From: Anthostomella pinea
Taxonomy: Eukaryota; Ascomycota; Sordariomycetes; Xylariales; Xylariaceae
Assembly (NCBI GenBank): GCA_963556695.1
Contig: CAUWAG010000012.1
Coordinates: forward strand, 3,906,001-3,970,000
Length of the DNA: 64,000 nt
Reading direction: 5' to 3'
Shown: positions 1-11,171 of the stretch, one piece after another
Layout: every line of letters begins with the position of its first letter
Position numbering within the stretch: position 1 is the stretch's first letter
Translations under genes and position numbers: made by a program
Notes under the pieces: generated by a model
The model's database searches: none
Seen by the model: only the letters and a program-made list of their open reading frames with translations
What the model was told of the DNA's origin: nothing

Positions 1-1665
1 CGATGATGTCTTCTGGTATGGTCCTAAGTTAAAGATACATTTAACCCTCATAAGTCTCCTACACCCCTCATTCACCGAGCGAAAGGTGCGTTTGTTAAAA
101 TAGCATAAGCACGCTGGAATAAGCATCGAAAATGACTACATAGCTATGAGCTGTTTATTCCAATGTGTTTATTCTATAAATATTGATGTTTTTATCGGTG
201 CCCGAAAACTAAATGCGGCGTGCCGGACGGAGACTTACGGGTGCTGACTGTACCGAGATATTCTTGGCCGAAGAAATATGCTGCAATGTTGGTGGACTGG
301 CTACGTAAGTAGAGTTTCCCATTCCGTTACCGAACATTCAGAGTCTCTCTTTGCGCTCATCATGGGAATTTTATTTACGCCTTGAGTTGAGTGAGAAAGC
401 AAGTATCTACAGAAAGTGGGCAAGTGGTTGGGAGCCGGAGGGCATGGTCGTGTTCAGCTGGGAGGTCTGTAAGCATGGCTGTCCCCTCACCTTTAGTACC
501 TAGCAATCACATAATCTGGCGGTTGTTCCGACTTAGATCCCCCAAAAGCCGCATATTGTATTGCATCCCCTGAATGGTAAGATGACCATGACGTATCTGA
601 ATGACTCGAAATTTGTTACCTGCGTACTTACGTAATACTGACAACGGATTTGCATCCTAGGACTTATCGGAACGGAGTGACTGACTGCTTGCTGCCAACT
701 CATCTTTTCACTGAGTGTCTGGCCAGCCATGTGGAAGCAAAACACAGCCCACCGGTGAATCCAATTCTACTCACACGAGTACGTACACGAACTTATTGTC
801 AAAACTTCTCGTAACTACGCCGAGATTCAACGACACAGTGGGATGAAGCAACGTCTGATGAGGGTTCCAGGACCACAGGTGAGCATTTCATCAGCGCTCC
901 AACGGCCCGCTACCCTTCCTTCCGCTGACAACGACTGCGCCGCCAACCAACATTTTGTGCCTTGAGACATTACTGGCCCTCACATGCAGTCATCCGTGCA
1001 GACGGATCGAGAGACCCCGCATCTTCCCAGATTGATGCACAGCCCCTATTCCAGACTACCATCGTTTGCGCAGAAGACGGTCAGATCTACCAATCCTACC
1101 ATTTCGCTTGTGATTGGCGTGGCGGGGTGCCAAGTGTTCCAGGTGAAATCAGGGTGATATATAACGATGTTCTCCAAGTCACGATAGCTTCTAAAACATG
1201 TGAATGTCTAGGACTGTTGTTGTTATAAATGATCAACCCAAAGTGCGAGCTTTGGAGTTGCAGTAACCAGGCACTCGAGAAGGACACCTGCCTGTTTTAA
1301 TCATCTTTATATTGCACCCCATGGGGAATTCTCCGCTAGTTCCTCCTGTCAGTCCCGTCGTCTTTCCCGGCTAAATCCATACCCTACCTTGCATTCGGCG
1401 ATGTAACTGTTGACCAAGGGTTCCGTGGAAAGACGAGAAAGACGGGCGAAACTGACCTATTGACAGTGATCCTTCGTGTTCTTCTACTACACATGACAGA
1501 CATCTAGATGTAACATGGACGCCTTGTGGTGACACGGAACTCGAGGTCTTCGTATTTGCTCCGAAGAGGTTCTGGGTGCCCGAGTTTTGGCAATGTTAAA
1601 AGGGCCACGGCCCTTCAAACTGGGGCAACAATGAACTGTCCGGACTGAAATCCCAATTGCGAAAT
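1..1665. other. 5' non-genic stretch with a palindromic repeat
   Basis: I see no supportable gene here; the open frames are short and lack recognisable domains. The stretch holds palindromic repeat copy A (about 103-172, listed separately) and, next to the AA9 gene, the presumed promoter. Nothing else stood out. Confidence 0.6.
103..235. repeat. palindromic repeat, copy A
   Basis: Arms at about 104-124 and 152-172 pair as an imperfect inverted repeat: 17 of 21 positions match and all four mismatches are G/A or C/T transitions. The core is GCACGCTGGAATAAG. Sequence downstream (about 205-230: an AACTAAATGC block, then CCGGACGGAGA) also recurs beside copy B near 61.54-61.58 kb, so the repeat is longer than the hairpin. 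This could be a MITE or the end of a larger transposon. Confidence 0.6.
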
Positions 1666-3392
1666 ATGGCTTCAAAGTTGTCCATTGCTGCTCTTGCAGC
1701 CACGGTGCCTCTAGTCCATTCCCACTGTACGTACTGCCCCTGTTGACACCGCAGGTACGAAGGAGTCTAATATTCCGCTGCAAGTCACCTTCATACGTCT
1801 CGCTCTCAACGACGAATGGCAAGCCCCAACTCGATACATACGGTTCGACTCCCACTCCTATCGAAACACTCCTCAGACTACCCTCTAACATCACATCGCT
1901 TCAAGGAACAAAACTTCCCCGTTCGAGGACGTGAACCACGTTGGCCGCATCAGCTCTACACGCTACAACGTCTATCCTACCTACTGGGACGACTACGATG
2001 AGTCGGTTCGCTGTGGCCGTGACCACATGGCCCACGCGGCCGATACCGAAGTCCTGACTCTCAGCGCTGGGGATACCATCACGGTCGCGCATACTGTTAG
2101 TACCCATGCCCCTTTCCCTTCAAAGGAAAGGGTCGCCCTAGTACCCTGCTCCGAGCCGGGCTTTCCAGTCACGATCATCTGTGCTCAAGCCTCCGTCTCA
2201 CTGACACGCGAGACAGAGATACGATCCAACCGCCTATACGGACGATCAATGGACCAACTGCCCCGACGACCGCGGGAGCTGCGATCCCGCACGAGCCGAC
2301 GTAAGTAACACGTCCATCCACCCATCCATCCATTCATCCAGCACACACGCAGTCCCAGCAGACAAGGTCCACCAGACCGCACCCGCACCTCCTGCCCCCT
2401 TTTCCACGCGAACAGCCGAGACAACGACTGCTCCCATATCAAGGACCAATAGCTAACGAGTGGCAGCGCGTGATGGACTTCAACCACCGGGGCCCCATCA
2501 TCACGCACCTCAGCCAGGTGCCCGACGGCGAAGACGTGCGCACCTACGACGGCGCGGGCGACTGGGTCAAGATCCACCGCATAGGCTTCGACCTGAGCGG
2601 CGTCGCGGCCGCGCCGATCCACTGGCTGCCGTATAACGACGACCAGCTGCCGGCCAGGGTGCGTGTTTCACTCCACCCTGTGCCCCTATCCCCCTATCCC
2701 CTATCCCCCTTTTCCCTTTTACCCCCTTCCCGCTTCCTACCTACCAGCCTTCCCCTTTCATCCCAAAGCAGGGGCAGCACCATCTTCCTTCCACATCCCA
2801 CATCCCACATCCCCACCCCAATTCATCTCACACCCCACGAACCACACTAACAAAACCCCCCAAAAGTACATCTTCCAGATCCCACCACAGATCCCCGCAG
2901 GCCAATACCTGCTCCGCTTCGACCTAGTCAACACGGGCACGCACGGCGTGTACGCCAACAACGAGACGTGGACGGACCCCGCGCAGTTGTATGCGACTTG
3001 TGCGCAGATCCAAGTCGAAAGCGCGGCCAGCGGGGCGCTGCCGGCGGGCATTGGGATTCCGGAGGCGATGTCGCCTGATTCGCCTGGTGCGTTCTTTGTT
3101 TCTTTGCCTTCTCGTATCATCCCATCCCATTAAGTTTTCGTTTCGTTCCGTTTCGTTAGGTGTCTTGGGGTGTCTTTTGGGGGTCTATTGAGTCGAACCT
3201 GCCAACTGCTGCTGCTGCTGCTGCTGTGAAACTGTGCTGTATAAGTACTAATGTGTGCGTATTTGCGCCTGTTTAGGAATGACAACGTCTACGGATATGT
3301 ACCAGCTGCTGACGGTGGATGAGGATTATGTGTATCCGGGCGGTCTGTTGTGGGATGGGGAGAACATGGTTGTGGACAAGCCGGACGTTTGA
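1666..3392 (+). CDS. AA9 lytic polysaccharide monooxygenase, secreted
   Basis: Copper-dependent oxidative cleavage of cellulose or related glucans, acting outside the cell. Seven exons join in frame: 1666-1726, 1785-1842, 1906-2095, 2217-2300, 2467-2658, 2867-3086, 3277-3392 (306 aa). A 19-residue signal peptide ends at S|H, so the mature protein starts His-Phe-Thr-Phe, giving the N-terminal His of the copper brace. The second brace His is in FNHRGP (exon 5) and the axial Tyr sits in AQLYATC (exon 6). AGDTITVAH, the CPDDRGSC loop and IPAGQYLLR are family-like. No CBM1 follows; there is a C-terminal tail of about 40 residues. Six introns, four of them 121-208 nt, is a lot for this family. Intron 2 has a weak donor (GTTCGA). 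The family call is firm; substrate and regioselectivity cannot be read. Confidence 0.88.
3206..3226 (+). repeat. (CTG)7 microsatellite inside the last AA9 intron
   Basis: Seven perfect CTG triplets lie in the intron 3087-3276 of the AA9 gene. They are outside the coding sequence. Confidence 0.9.
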
Positions 3393-3635
3393 GGTTGGTA
3401 TGTTACATGTGTGGAAAATCGACAAAGCAACTTACTGCTGAACATGTGACTGATGAAGCTGGGTTCAGCGCCTATATGAGGGGGGTATCTAAATAGATCC
3501 ATAATGATCCAAGGCCTGGGTGCCCTACCAATGCGATTGCAGTGCACCATCCAGGCGCTTCCTACCCCTTTTTGTACAAGATTCATAGTACATACATACA
3601 ATGGACGATGTTTTGATGACGTGCCTCTCAGGGTC

Positions 3636-5411
3636 TCAAGTCCCCGAGTATACTGCCGTAACAAAGCGTCCGCACTCTACCCGTTGCTCTACGCTGACCT
3701 TTCTGCCCTTGCCACCCTCACCTAACCGGACTGTTGTCCTGGGCGTGATCTGGAATCGGTGCTGCTCACCCTTTCGCCCTTTCTCAGCATCGCCCTGTCC
3801 ACCGTCCAAAGGCCCGATGTAGGTCGGCGTAGGCACGTTGTTTCGCCTCCCTGTGCCGAGCTGGTAGTACTCGTTTCCTCCCCACCATACGACATCAGCA
3901 CCCCAATTGGTATCGTTGTGGGAACTGTTGTCCGACGCATCGACGTACGTCACATTGCTCATCACAGCAGCAGCATGGGTGCTACCGGCGCTGAGACGGG
4001 CCAGGCGGATCGGCACCACAAAGTTTGATGTTTCGTCAAACTCATAAAGACCAGAAAGCGGCTTGATCTTGGAGGGACCCAAGGACACGTGGGTCCACCT
4101 GCCATTACCGAGACTGCCCCATATGCCGGAGCCGCAGGACCATACGTCAGCCGTGACCCGTCCAACGTCGCGAGCAGAGTCCTCCTCTGGGCCGGCGACT
4201 CGGGTGGCGTCGATAGCAAAGTACGAATTCGCACCACCAGCGGCAATCGCCGTTACGCGAGGATGCTGTTTTGAGCCACGGTAGAGCTTGCTGAACGGGA
4301 GCGGAATGGGCCCGTCAACAAACGGGATTTCTTTCTCGGCCTCAAACCCCAGCTGACCTGAGGTGTTGTCGCCAAACACAAAAACGCGGCCATCTTGTTC
4401 CAAAGCCAACGAATGGAAATCGCCGGCAGCAATCTTGGAGATCTTGAACCCCTTGAGAGGCAGGATCTCATGAGGCTGGTCGAATGGACCTTGAGGCCGA
4501 GTGGCCCAGGTCAAACCGGGCACGCCCAATTGACCCTTGGATGGGAAGTCAGACGTGCTGGAAGCCGCAGAGAAGACCCGTCCTTGGGACGTAAGCAGAA
4601 GAACATGCTCCAAGCCACTGGAAATATCAGTTACAGTCTCGCCCCATCCAAGATTGTTCGGCTTCAACTGTCGGTAGCTAACGGCATTGGGATTCGACCA
4701 GAAGGAAAACCACGACGACTGTTCGGTCTTGTTTCCAGATGATTGATCTGACCCAGCCACTGGCAGAGAGTATACCGATCCATTCTTGCCAAGAGCAATG
4801 ATACGGTCGCGCGACACCTCGATCCTGATCAGATCCTTGCCCTTCAGTGTCGTTACTGGTGTTGGGTTCGTCTTGGAAAAGGCTGTGCCCCATTGTACCA
4901 GATCACCCTTCTCGGTAACAGCAGCTCCGAATTCCCGATCGAGCTTTACGTCTCGCAGTAACTGATCATCAAAATATGGTATCCTGCGGGGCGTTTTGAC
5001 GACCCTCTCTGTTGAGTCTGGAGCAGCCACCCGACCTGAGTTGGACCCCCAAGCATAGAGCCCCGGGTTCTCCCAGCTCTGCTTGACTTGTAGATGTTGA
5101 CTACTGATCAAATCTCGGTTGTGTTCCTTTGACTCGGGTAATTGTCGCGGTTTCTCGTATTCAACGACGGCTTGTGGTAGTTTCGGCGACTCCTTGGTCA
5201 AAGTTGGGTAGGCCACCACTGCTCCGCCGGCCACCAAGGCCACCAGCACACCAGCTATGAATCTGCCAGCACCTCCACTCTTCGCATCACCTCCTCTTGA
5301 TGAGCTAGCATATCTTGGCCATTGCCGTGTGGTGGTCGTCGATTTCGGTTGGAAAGACCGGCAGATCAGAGGAGTTTGGCGCAAGGCGACTCGGTAAGGC
5401 GACATGGTCAT
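3636..5411 (-). CDS. RCC1-repeat mitochondrial membrane protein (FMP25-like)
   Basis: Single open frame of 591 aa. A basic Ser/Thr-rich N-terminus suits a mitochondrial presequence. One hydrophobic segment follows at residues about 50-70 (GRFIAGVLVALVAGG). The rest carries RCC1-type beta-propeller blades, seen as repeated short motifs: LYAWGSNSGR, VFVFGDNTSGQLGF, VWSCGSGIWGSLGNG and VVWWGGNEYYQLGTG. This order matches yeast Fmp25, an inner-membrane protein linked to assembly of respiratory complex III. The role here is inferred from that family. It is divergent from COG3 with about 550 bp between starts. A second Met two codons in is an equally good start. A nuclear RCC1 exchange factor is unlikely because of the presequence and membrane segment. 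Confidence 0.82.
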   Translation of the reverse strand: MTMSPYRVALRQTPLICRSFQPKSTTTTRQWPRYASSSRGGDAKSGGAGRFIAGVLVALVAGGAVVAYPTLTKESPKLPQAVVEYEKPRQLPESKEHNRDLISSQHLQVKQSWENPGLYAWGSNSGRVAAPDSTERVVKTPRRIPYFDDQLLRDVKLDREFGAAVTEKGDLVQWGTAFSKTNPTPVTTLKGKDLIRIEVSRDRIIALGKNGSVYSLPVAGSDQSSGNKTEQSSWFSFWSNPNAVSYRQLKPNNLGWGETVTDISSGLEHVLLLTSQGRVFSAASSTSDFPSKGQLGVPGLTWATRPQGPFDQPHEILPLKGFKISKIAAGDFHSLALEQDGRVFVFGDNTSGQLGFEAEKEIPFVDGPIPLPFSKLYRGSKQHPRVTAIAAGGANSYFAIDATRVAGPEEDSARDVGRVTADVWSCGSGIWGSLGNGRWTHVSLGPSKIKPLSGLYEFDETSNFVVPIRLARLSAGSTHAAAVMSNVTYVDASDNSSHNDTNWGADVVWWGGNEYYQLGTGRRNNVPTPTYIGPLDGGQGDAEKGRKGEQHRFQITPRTTVRLGEGGKGRKVSVEQRVECGRFVTAVYSGT

Positions 5412-5958
5412 CGAAGGAGCTCGAGAGGTGGGAATGGCAGAAGACGGGCGAGCAGAGCAAGTCGAGGACGATGTAGTAGGCGGCAGGTCAGATGGTGGTT
5501 ACACGTCCACCATTGTCGGATTGCTTCGGACAACCTTCATGAAGCTCGAGGTGGGTGGCGCGCAAAGAGGGTATCTGATCGAATGCGAGTGGTGAGGTCA
5601 TGAATTACCTCCGGGCTAGAGCAGAGCTTCGAGCTTCAGCGTTCAAGCGTTGAACTGGAAGCAGCCAATTGACTCTCCGGGGTTTCTCATTGCGAAGTCA
5701 AGGTGGTCTGTGCTCTGACTATCTCCATTAGTAGTGGAGTCACAAGAGGCTCTGTGCGGGGCCTTCCTCCACTAATATCCACGTTCGCGGGGTCAATGAT
5801 AGTCAGCAAGGGGTGTGGCTAATGATGGCTCTTGGCTTGGGTTCAATGTGGCTGCTAGGCTCATTGCTCAGTGCTGCGTTAGGTACGGTCGTGGGATCTT
5901 GACATCGAAAGCACACATTCACGAACCCTTGCCCCTCCCTCAACTCGAGCGACGAACC
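5412..5958. promoter_or_regulatory. divergent promoter region between FMP25-like gene and COG3
   Basis: About 550 bp separate the two start codons, so both promoters and 5' leaders must lie here. I saw no operator that I can name. Confidence 0.5.
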
Positions 5959-8492
5959 ATGTACGAAGACTCCTGGTACAGCTTCGTGCCCGACCATGTC
6001 CAGAATAGAAACACCTCCACAACCCAGGCTTCCAGCCATAGGAGGAGGGAGTCCTTGCTGCAACAACCAAATGTTGTTCCATCACGTCCTGCAAGCGCAC
6101 AGAACTGTCACTGATACCCAGACCAGGGCAACAAGCGATCCGACATAGTCGAACCTCTCGATCAACTGTTCGAAGAACCCGAGCCCACCATTGAGCTGCC
6201 CGAGCCCACCTTGACACGAAGGGCCAAGTCCTACTCCGACTTCTACCATGTCGTTCATGCCCAGCTGTCTAAAGATGTCGCGAAAAAGCGGAGGAGGAAG
6301 AACAAGGAAAGGAGTCTAGAGGCATTGATGGTTGGCAAACCCGAGGATGATGTTAGACGTCGGGCGGTATCACCTTCTGAGTCTCTAGACAGCGAGCTGG
6401 TGAATGCCAGCCACCAAGAGTATTCGTACGATCCCCACTGGCGTGCGCGATACATACAGTCGCTGACTGTTGCAGGCTATACCGACATCAGCTGGAGATG
6501 ACAGAGCGTCACCTAGACACGTTGATCACCGATGCGAATGGCGCGCTGCATCTTTTTACCTCCCTAGCAGACTCTTTTCGGGCTGTCGAGTCACAGACCT
6601 CTTCATTTCAAGCCCAGTGCGACGATCTCGTATCCGAGGAAAGGCGATTGCAGAAGCTGGCTGACGATGTTGGCACGGATCTACACTACTACGCATATTT
6701 AGATGGGGTGACCAGGAGACTCAATGCGCCCGGGGCAGGCCGACTCGTGAATCACGAGAGTTTCGGGGATATACTGACCAACTTGGAGGCTTGCATAGCC
6801 TTCATGGAAAAACACGTAAGTCCCCCTTATCGTCGAGTGTATGAGCCCCTTTTAACCCTAATTAGCCGGACTACCGGGATGCCGAGTCGTACTTGGCAAG
6901 ATACCAATCGCTGCTTACCAAGGCGCTTCATTTACTTGAGGTCGGCTTCATGAATCACCTGAATCGCATTTCTTCCGAGATATCGAAGCAGATATCATCC
7001 ACTCAATCCGAAGCTGCAAGACATGCACTCGCATATGGGCGTAGCGAGGAGATGATATTAGAAGCTGATGGTTTGGTCGGTAACGTCCAGCGCGTCATCC
7101 GCAGCTGCTATGATCAGCTGGGAAATCCAATAACCGGACAGAGTTCCGACTACTATTCCAATACGGCAGTTAACATCTTCTCTTCTTACTCCGATGTGAG
7201 GGACCGAGACCTGCGCCCTATGACCCAGCATGACCTAGAGGTTTTCCGGAAGGAGGCGAAAGAGGTCAATGCCGAAGCTGCCTGCCGCAATTTCATCAAG
7301 CAGTGTTACGAGAGATCATACAATGAAGCAGACCTGTTTGCAAAGATATTCTCAATCGAACCGCAGTACAGTATGGACAACCAATCTGCCTATGCAGCTC
7401 TGAAGACGCAGCAGAAGGCTCTCGTCAACGCTGCAAATATCGCCCCAATCGCCACGACTCTGCAGTCGGTATTGCAGACCAGCGAACTCCAGACATCTTG
7501 TAATCTGCTCGGGTGGATCACCAACGAGTATCTCCTTTTGGAATATGACGAGGACGAAACGCGCTATGCAGTGCACTGTCATGAAGTCACCGCGAGACTA
7601 CTCATGGAACATATTTGGCCATTCATTGACAGTCTCTTCGAAGCTGAGGTCACAAAATCTATATCTAGGGCTCCCATCACTCCTGGATCTTTGAAGATTA
7701 CCCCTATTACCGATGGCCTCGCATCGTCCAATGCTCATCCAATTGCGGCGCGGGCACTTGGACTCTTGGCCATGTACGATCAAGCAATGCCGAAGGAGCG
7801 GAGTGTAAGTAACATTCAACCGACTGCCTTCACATCATAGGTAAGCCGCTGACATTTTCATACAGCAAAAGTCCAGTCCTGTGATATTTCGCATCGTGAA
7901 CGAGACCATCCTCGCCTTGCAGCGAGCGGAGTCTCGCCTGAAGACTAATAGGGCAGCCAACCCTGAGCCTGATCCCGACTTGTTCATGATCAAGAACCTT
8001 CTCATCCTCAAGAACGGTTTGGTGTCGCTCGAGATTGGTGACGTTAGATCGCAGCCCACCGCAATGCAGCACTTTGGCCAAATTTGGGATACCCTGAGCC
8101 CTCAGAACTGGATGGGTCTATTCCGCGGTATCCTTGGTGGTTCTCTCTCGCTCGGACTGTGGTCGTCGACCGCAAACGCTGCACCCGCTATCAATGGAAA
8201 AACTGCGCCGGGACGCAATCAACCTCAACCAGATCAGGATGCGAGCGAGAAGCTGGACGAGCTCCTACGGCAGAGCATCTACGCCTTCACACAACGATGG
8301 GGTACCCTGATTCATGCGGCAATGGGTGGTAAGCGGGGTGCTCAGAGTCTGGCTACCACGGAGAAGGAGCTGGACGAGAAGCTGATGACTGCGTTTGGTG
8401 GCCAGCCTGAGGTTGTCGCTAAATTGAAGGAGGCCATACAGATTAATGCTCAAGCTCAGAGCGAGGTCAAAGCGGAAAGGGGCTCTAGGTAG
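5959..8492 (+). CDS. COG3: conserved oligomeric Golgi complex subunit 3 (Sec34 family)
   Basis: Lobe A subunit of the COG tether, which works in retrograde vesicle transport within the Golgi. Proposed exons 5959-6072, 6127-6425, 6476-6815, 6866-7804 and 7866-8492 close in frame at 772 aa. The N-terminus MYEDSWYSF and the block RRAKSYSDFYHVV are typical of fungal Cog3. The Sec34 region follows (TERHLDTLITD, FQAQCDDLVSE, VTRRLNAPGAGRLV), then the long helical C-terminal part (LGWITNEYLLLEY, RGILGGSLSLG). Introns 2-4 have good consensus sites. Intron 1 (6073-6126) has a weak GTTGTT donor and was needed to bypass an in-frame TGA at 6112, so that junction is uncertain. Confidence 0.85.
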
Positions 8493-8909
8493 TTTCAATG
8501 AACTTGATGTCTCTGATCATGTGGTCTTCTGCGTGTCGAATCTACGACTCCGGGACTGTTGCTATGACGGTGAAACGATGAAGGCATGTAAGAGGAAGTC
8601 AAAATCTATTCTCCTACTACCATCAAGCCGTTGAGGAGTAGTTCATGAAGAACATGCAGGTGGCAAGCTTCGTCCCTGCAGCTTGGCCAAACCGACCAGA
8701 CTCCATGACAACATCATGAGATCTGGCAGCAAATATGGTAACTATCCGCTGTAAGTCCCAACACTGTTGCACAGAGGGGTGAACGACTAATCATTCTTGG
8801 TCGATAGTACATAAGACAAACACACTGCTTTCGAATCAAGCCGTAAAATCCCAGCTCTTGCAAGAGAGGATATAACCAGTAAGTCGGACTACCTAGGTAA
8901 ACATCCATC
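8493..8909. other. intergenic, COG3 3' end to hydrolase pseudogene
   Basis: About 400 bp with no gene. It must hold the COG3 terminator and the former promoter of the hydrolase. No distinct element seen. Confidence 0.5.
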
Positions 8910-10098
8910 ATGGCCGCGACACAAACCGTCCAAGTCGCCCACCTAGGTGCCAAAGTAGGCTACGAGATATCGAACAACAACAAACTAGACCCCACCAAGC
9001 CGACCTGCATCATGATCAACTCGATGAACACGACCGCGTCGCTGTACCGCGCGCAGCTGGACGATAACAACACAAAACTCACGGGCGCCTTGTATGTGCT
9101 CGCCATCGAGCCCCTGGGCCATGGCGCCACGAGGTGTGATGTTGAGCACTTCACGTACTGGGACTCGGCGCGCGTTGCGCTGCAGGCTATGACGAAGCTG
9201 GGTGTTGAGAGGGCGTTTGCGTTGGGCACAAGCTGGGGGGGTGGATCGTTGTTCGTATGGCGCTGCTGGCTCCTGAGAGGGTGTGTCACTGTGTTTTTAA
9301 GGAGTAGTACTGCTACCGGTTGGTGTTCGACTCGTTGGAGCTGACTGACTTCTGGGTATCTAGATACTGGGTCTGATGCCCGTAGGCACATCGATGGATT
9401 CCGAGTCTGCCGAATCCCGATCCAAGGGGTGCTGGTAAGCCATTCCTCTTCCTTTGTGATTGCATTGCACAGAGCTCGCTCGACTGCCGTGGTAAGTTAA
9501 CAACGTATCAACTTTCTTCGCAGGGATCCCGCGCCGTTCGCCATACCGTTCCTCAAAAGTGGACGTCCTCGACTCCAACCCCCGACTTCGTCGTCGACGA
9601 TGACTGGATTGGCTCCCTCCTCGACTTGGGCTTCGGAGACGCGGCGACGGATGGAGTGAGAGAGAGCGGGAGAGATGGAGTAGGACGGTAAAGGAGGTCT
9701 ATTCTGGCGACGAGGGACGCCGCAAACTCAGGATGAACTGTCATCTGCCTGGCTGGGAGAGACGGGCTGTTGCTCAGGCTCGGGGATGTCACTTGTCCCG
9801 TTCATTGGCTTCATGTGAGTGAGTCCTTGCCTTGCCCGCTTCCGACTACCTATACGTTTCTTGGTTTCGAAGTGCACATGTTCGTTGGTGGGAGAATGAA
9901 TTGATATTGACAATGAATGTATCATGGGTCGGCGGACTCGGTCTATGGCTCGGTTGTACCGAAAGAGCATACACAGCGGTTCACCTCTGCCAAGGAGGCC
10001 AAGCTGGAGTTCCTGGAGGGCGGCGCTCGTTTCTTGTTTGCGTCCCATCGAAGGAGGTCGAGAAGGCTCTTTTGGAGATGATGAAAAAGTATACTTAG
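8910..10098 (+). pseudogene. decayed alpha/beta-hydrolase
   Basis: The N-terminus is open (MAATQTVQVAHLGAKVGYEI). The nucleophile elbow GTSWGG is at about 9226-9243, where a run of seven G (9235-9241) puts the expected continuation (WIVVRMALLAPER) one base out of frame. After introns at about 9281-9363 and 9435-9523 the frame is lost again at a short A run (9555-9558), again near 9735 (between RTVKEVYSGDEGRRKLR and ICLAGRDGLLLRLGDV), and again near 10054, before the intact end EVEKALLEMMKKYT. The usual catalytic His of the C-terminal GG-x-H motif reads Arg (GGARFL). Several one-base losses plus loss of an active-site residue point to a dead gene and not to one sequencing slip. It belongs to a fungal family of unknown substrate. 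Confidence 0.8.
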
Positions 10099-10650
10099 CT
10101 CCTGGCGATCGGTCGCTTTTCGCCTATATTAACTGAGTTGAGCTTTCCAGGTGGAGCGCGCAATATAAATAACCTTCCTGAATCCTGAGGAACGGCTTGG
10201 CGAACGCGACAGGCTCCCTGGAGGAAGTTGTTGCTACACATGGATTCTGTTAGTATTCGACTAATGTTATATCGGTATAGAAACCTCGGACTGTGGATGC
10301 TTAAGGTTAAATTTGGCTGTGCGACACCATGACACCGACGTCTTGGTGAGTGCAGGGGGAAGCGAGAACCACCTATCGGGTTCGAATCGAAACCCACAAC
10401 GTCAACGGTCAAGCCGCCGGCAACGATGACCTCGAATATCGTGGCAAGTCATTGAACTCGTCGTGATGGACCTCGCGATGAATTCCTCGGACGTATACCT
10501 AGAGCAAGGTAGCCGCTCTCTCTCGCCAACTTAACTTACTGTCGACAACACCAAACTCCTTGATACAAACATTCAGGTTGATCACGGTCTCCGTACTACT
10601 GCTACTCAATCGACGTCCTGTCTCCTCTCGAATAACGCACATCGCCAAAA
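10099..10650. other. intergenic, promoter side of the cysteine-rich peptide gene
   Basis: About 550 bp without a supportable gene. A GGTTCGAATC stretch near 10378 resembles a tRNA B box but no cloverleaf fits (see rejected). Confidence 0.5.
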
Positions 10651-11171
10651 ATGCGATTCTCCCTTCTCTTGGCCGTAGCGACGGCGCTCGCCGCCGCCCA
10701 AGCCGCCGCAGTCGCACCAGACAGCGGCCAGGGCAGCGACCTGCACTACCGCTCCGACTCGGAATCGGACGTTGAGGAGGCGTGCGCCAGGTCATTGGAC
10801 TCCCGATCGGAGGCCGAGGGGCCTTCCGGCAAGGTACAGAAGCGAGATCCCTGGGAGGTGAAAGGCGTAAGTGTCCGACTGGCTGCGCTGCCTACCTTGA
10901 ATCCTGGCTTACATTTTGCTCGAAACAGACCGTCAGGGAGGTCGAGGAAGAAGGCTATAAGGGATTTTTCGCTACATATATCAAGTGTGTGGCAAACAAC
11001 TGCGCGGGTCATCAATGTTATTGCGAACATGGATGGAATTCCGACCCCAAAGCTGTAAGCCACCCCTCTACATAAGGTACCTACCATTGCGCTGCTCTGG
11101 ACAACCGTTCTGACAGAAGCACAACCTAGGGCGACGACTGCAAGCTTACCGACAAAGGATGCAAGTATTGA
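10651..11171 (+). CDS. small secreted cysteine-rich protein with Kex2-type site
   Basis: Exons 10651-10866, 10929-11054 and 11130-11171 join in frame to 127 aa; both introns (62 and 75 nt) have GTAAG donors. Residues about 1-20 are a signal peptide (MRFSLLLAVATALAAAQA). A prosegment rich in Ser, Asp and Glu ends in Lys-Arg (GKVQKR), a likely Kex2 cleavage site. The mature part is about 54 residues with six Cys spaced C-x4-C-x4-C-x-C-x13-C-x6-C, enough for three disulphides. This build is common among fungal effector-like, antimicrobial or signalling peptides; I do not recognise the family and assign no activity. The last Cys pair is in the tiny third exon, so a gene finder could easily miss it. 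Confidence 0.72.

Noticed and set aside
6211..6501. Separate short gene starting at 6211
   Set aside because: It is exon 2 of COG3, joined by consensus introns and matching the family.
8910..10098. Calling the hydrolase frame breaks sequencing errors
   Set aside because: There are several breaks plus a lost catalytic His, while nearby long core genes have none.
10370..10395. GGTTCGAATC, similar to a tRNA B box
   Set aside because: No acceptor stem, A box or T-arm pairing fits around it.
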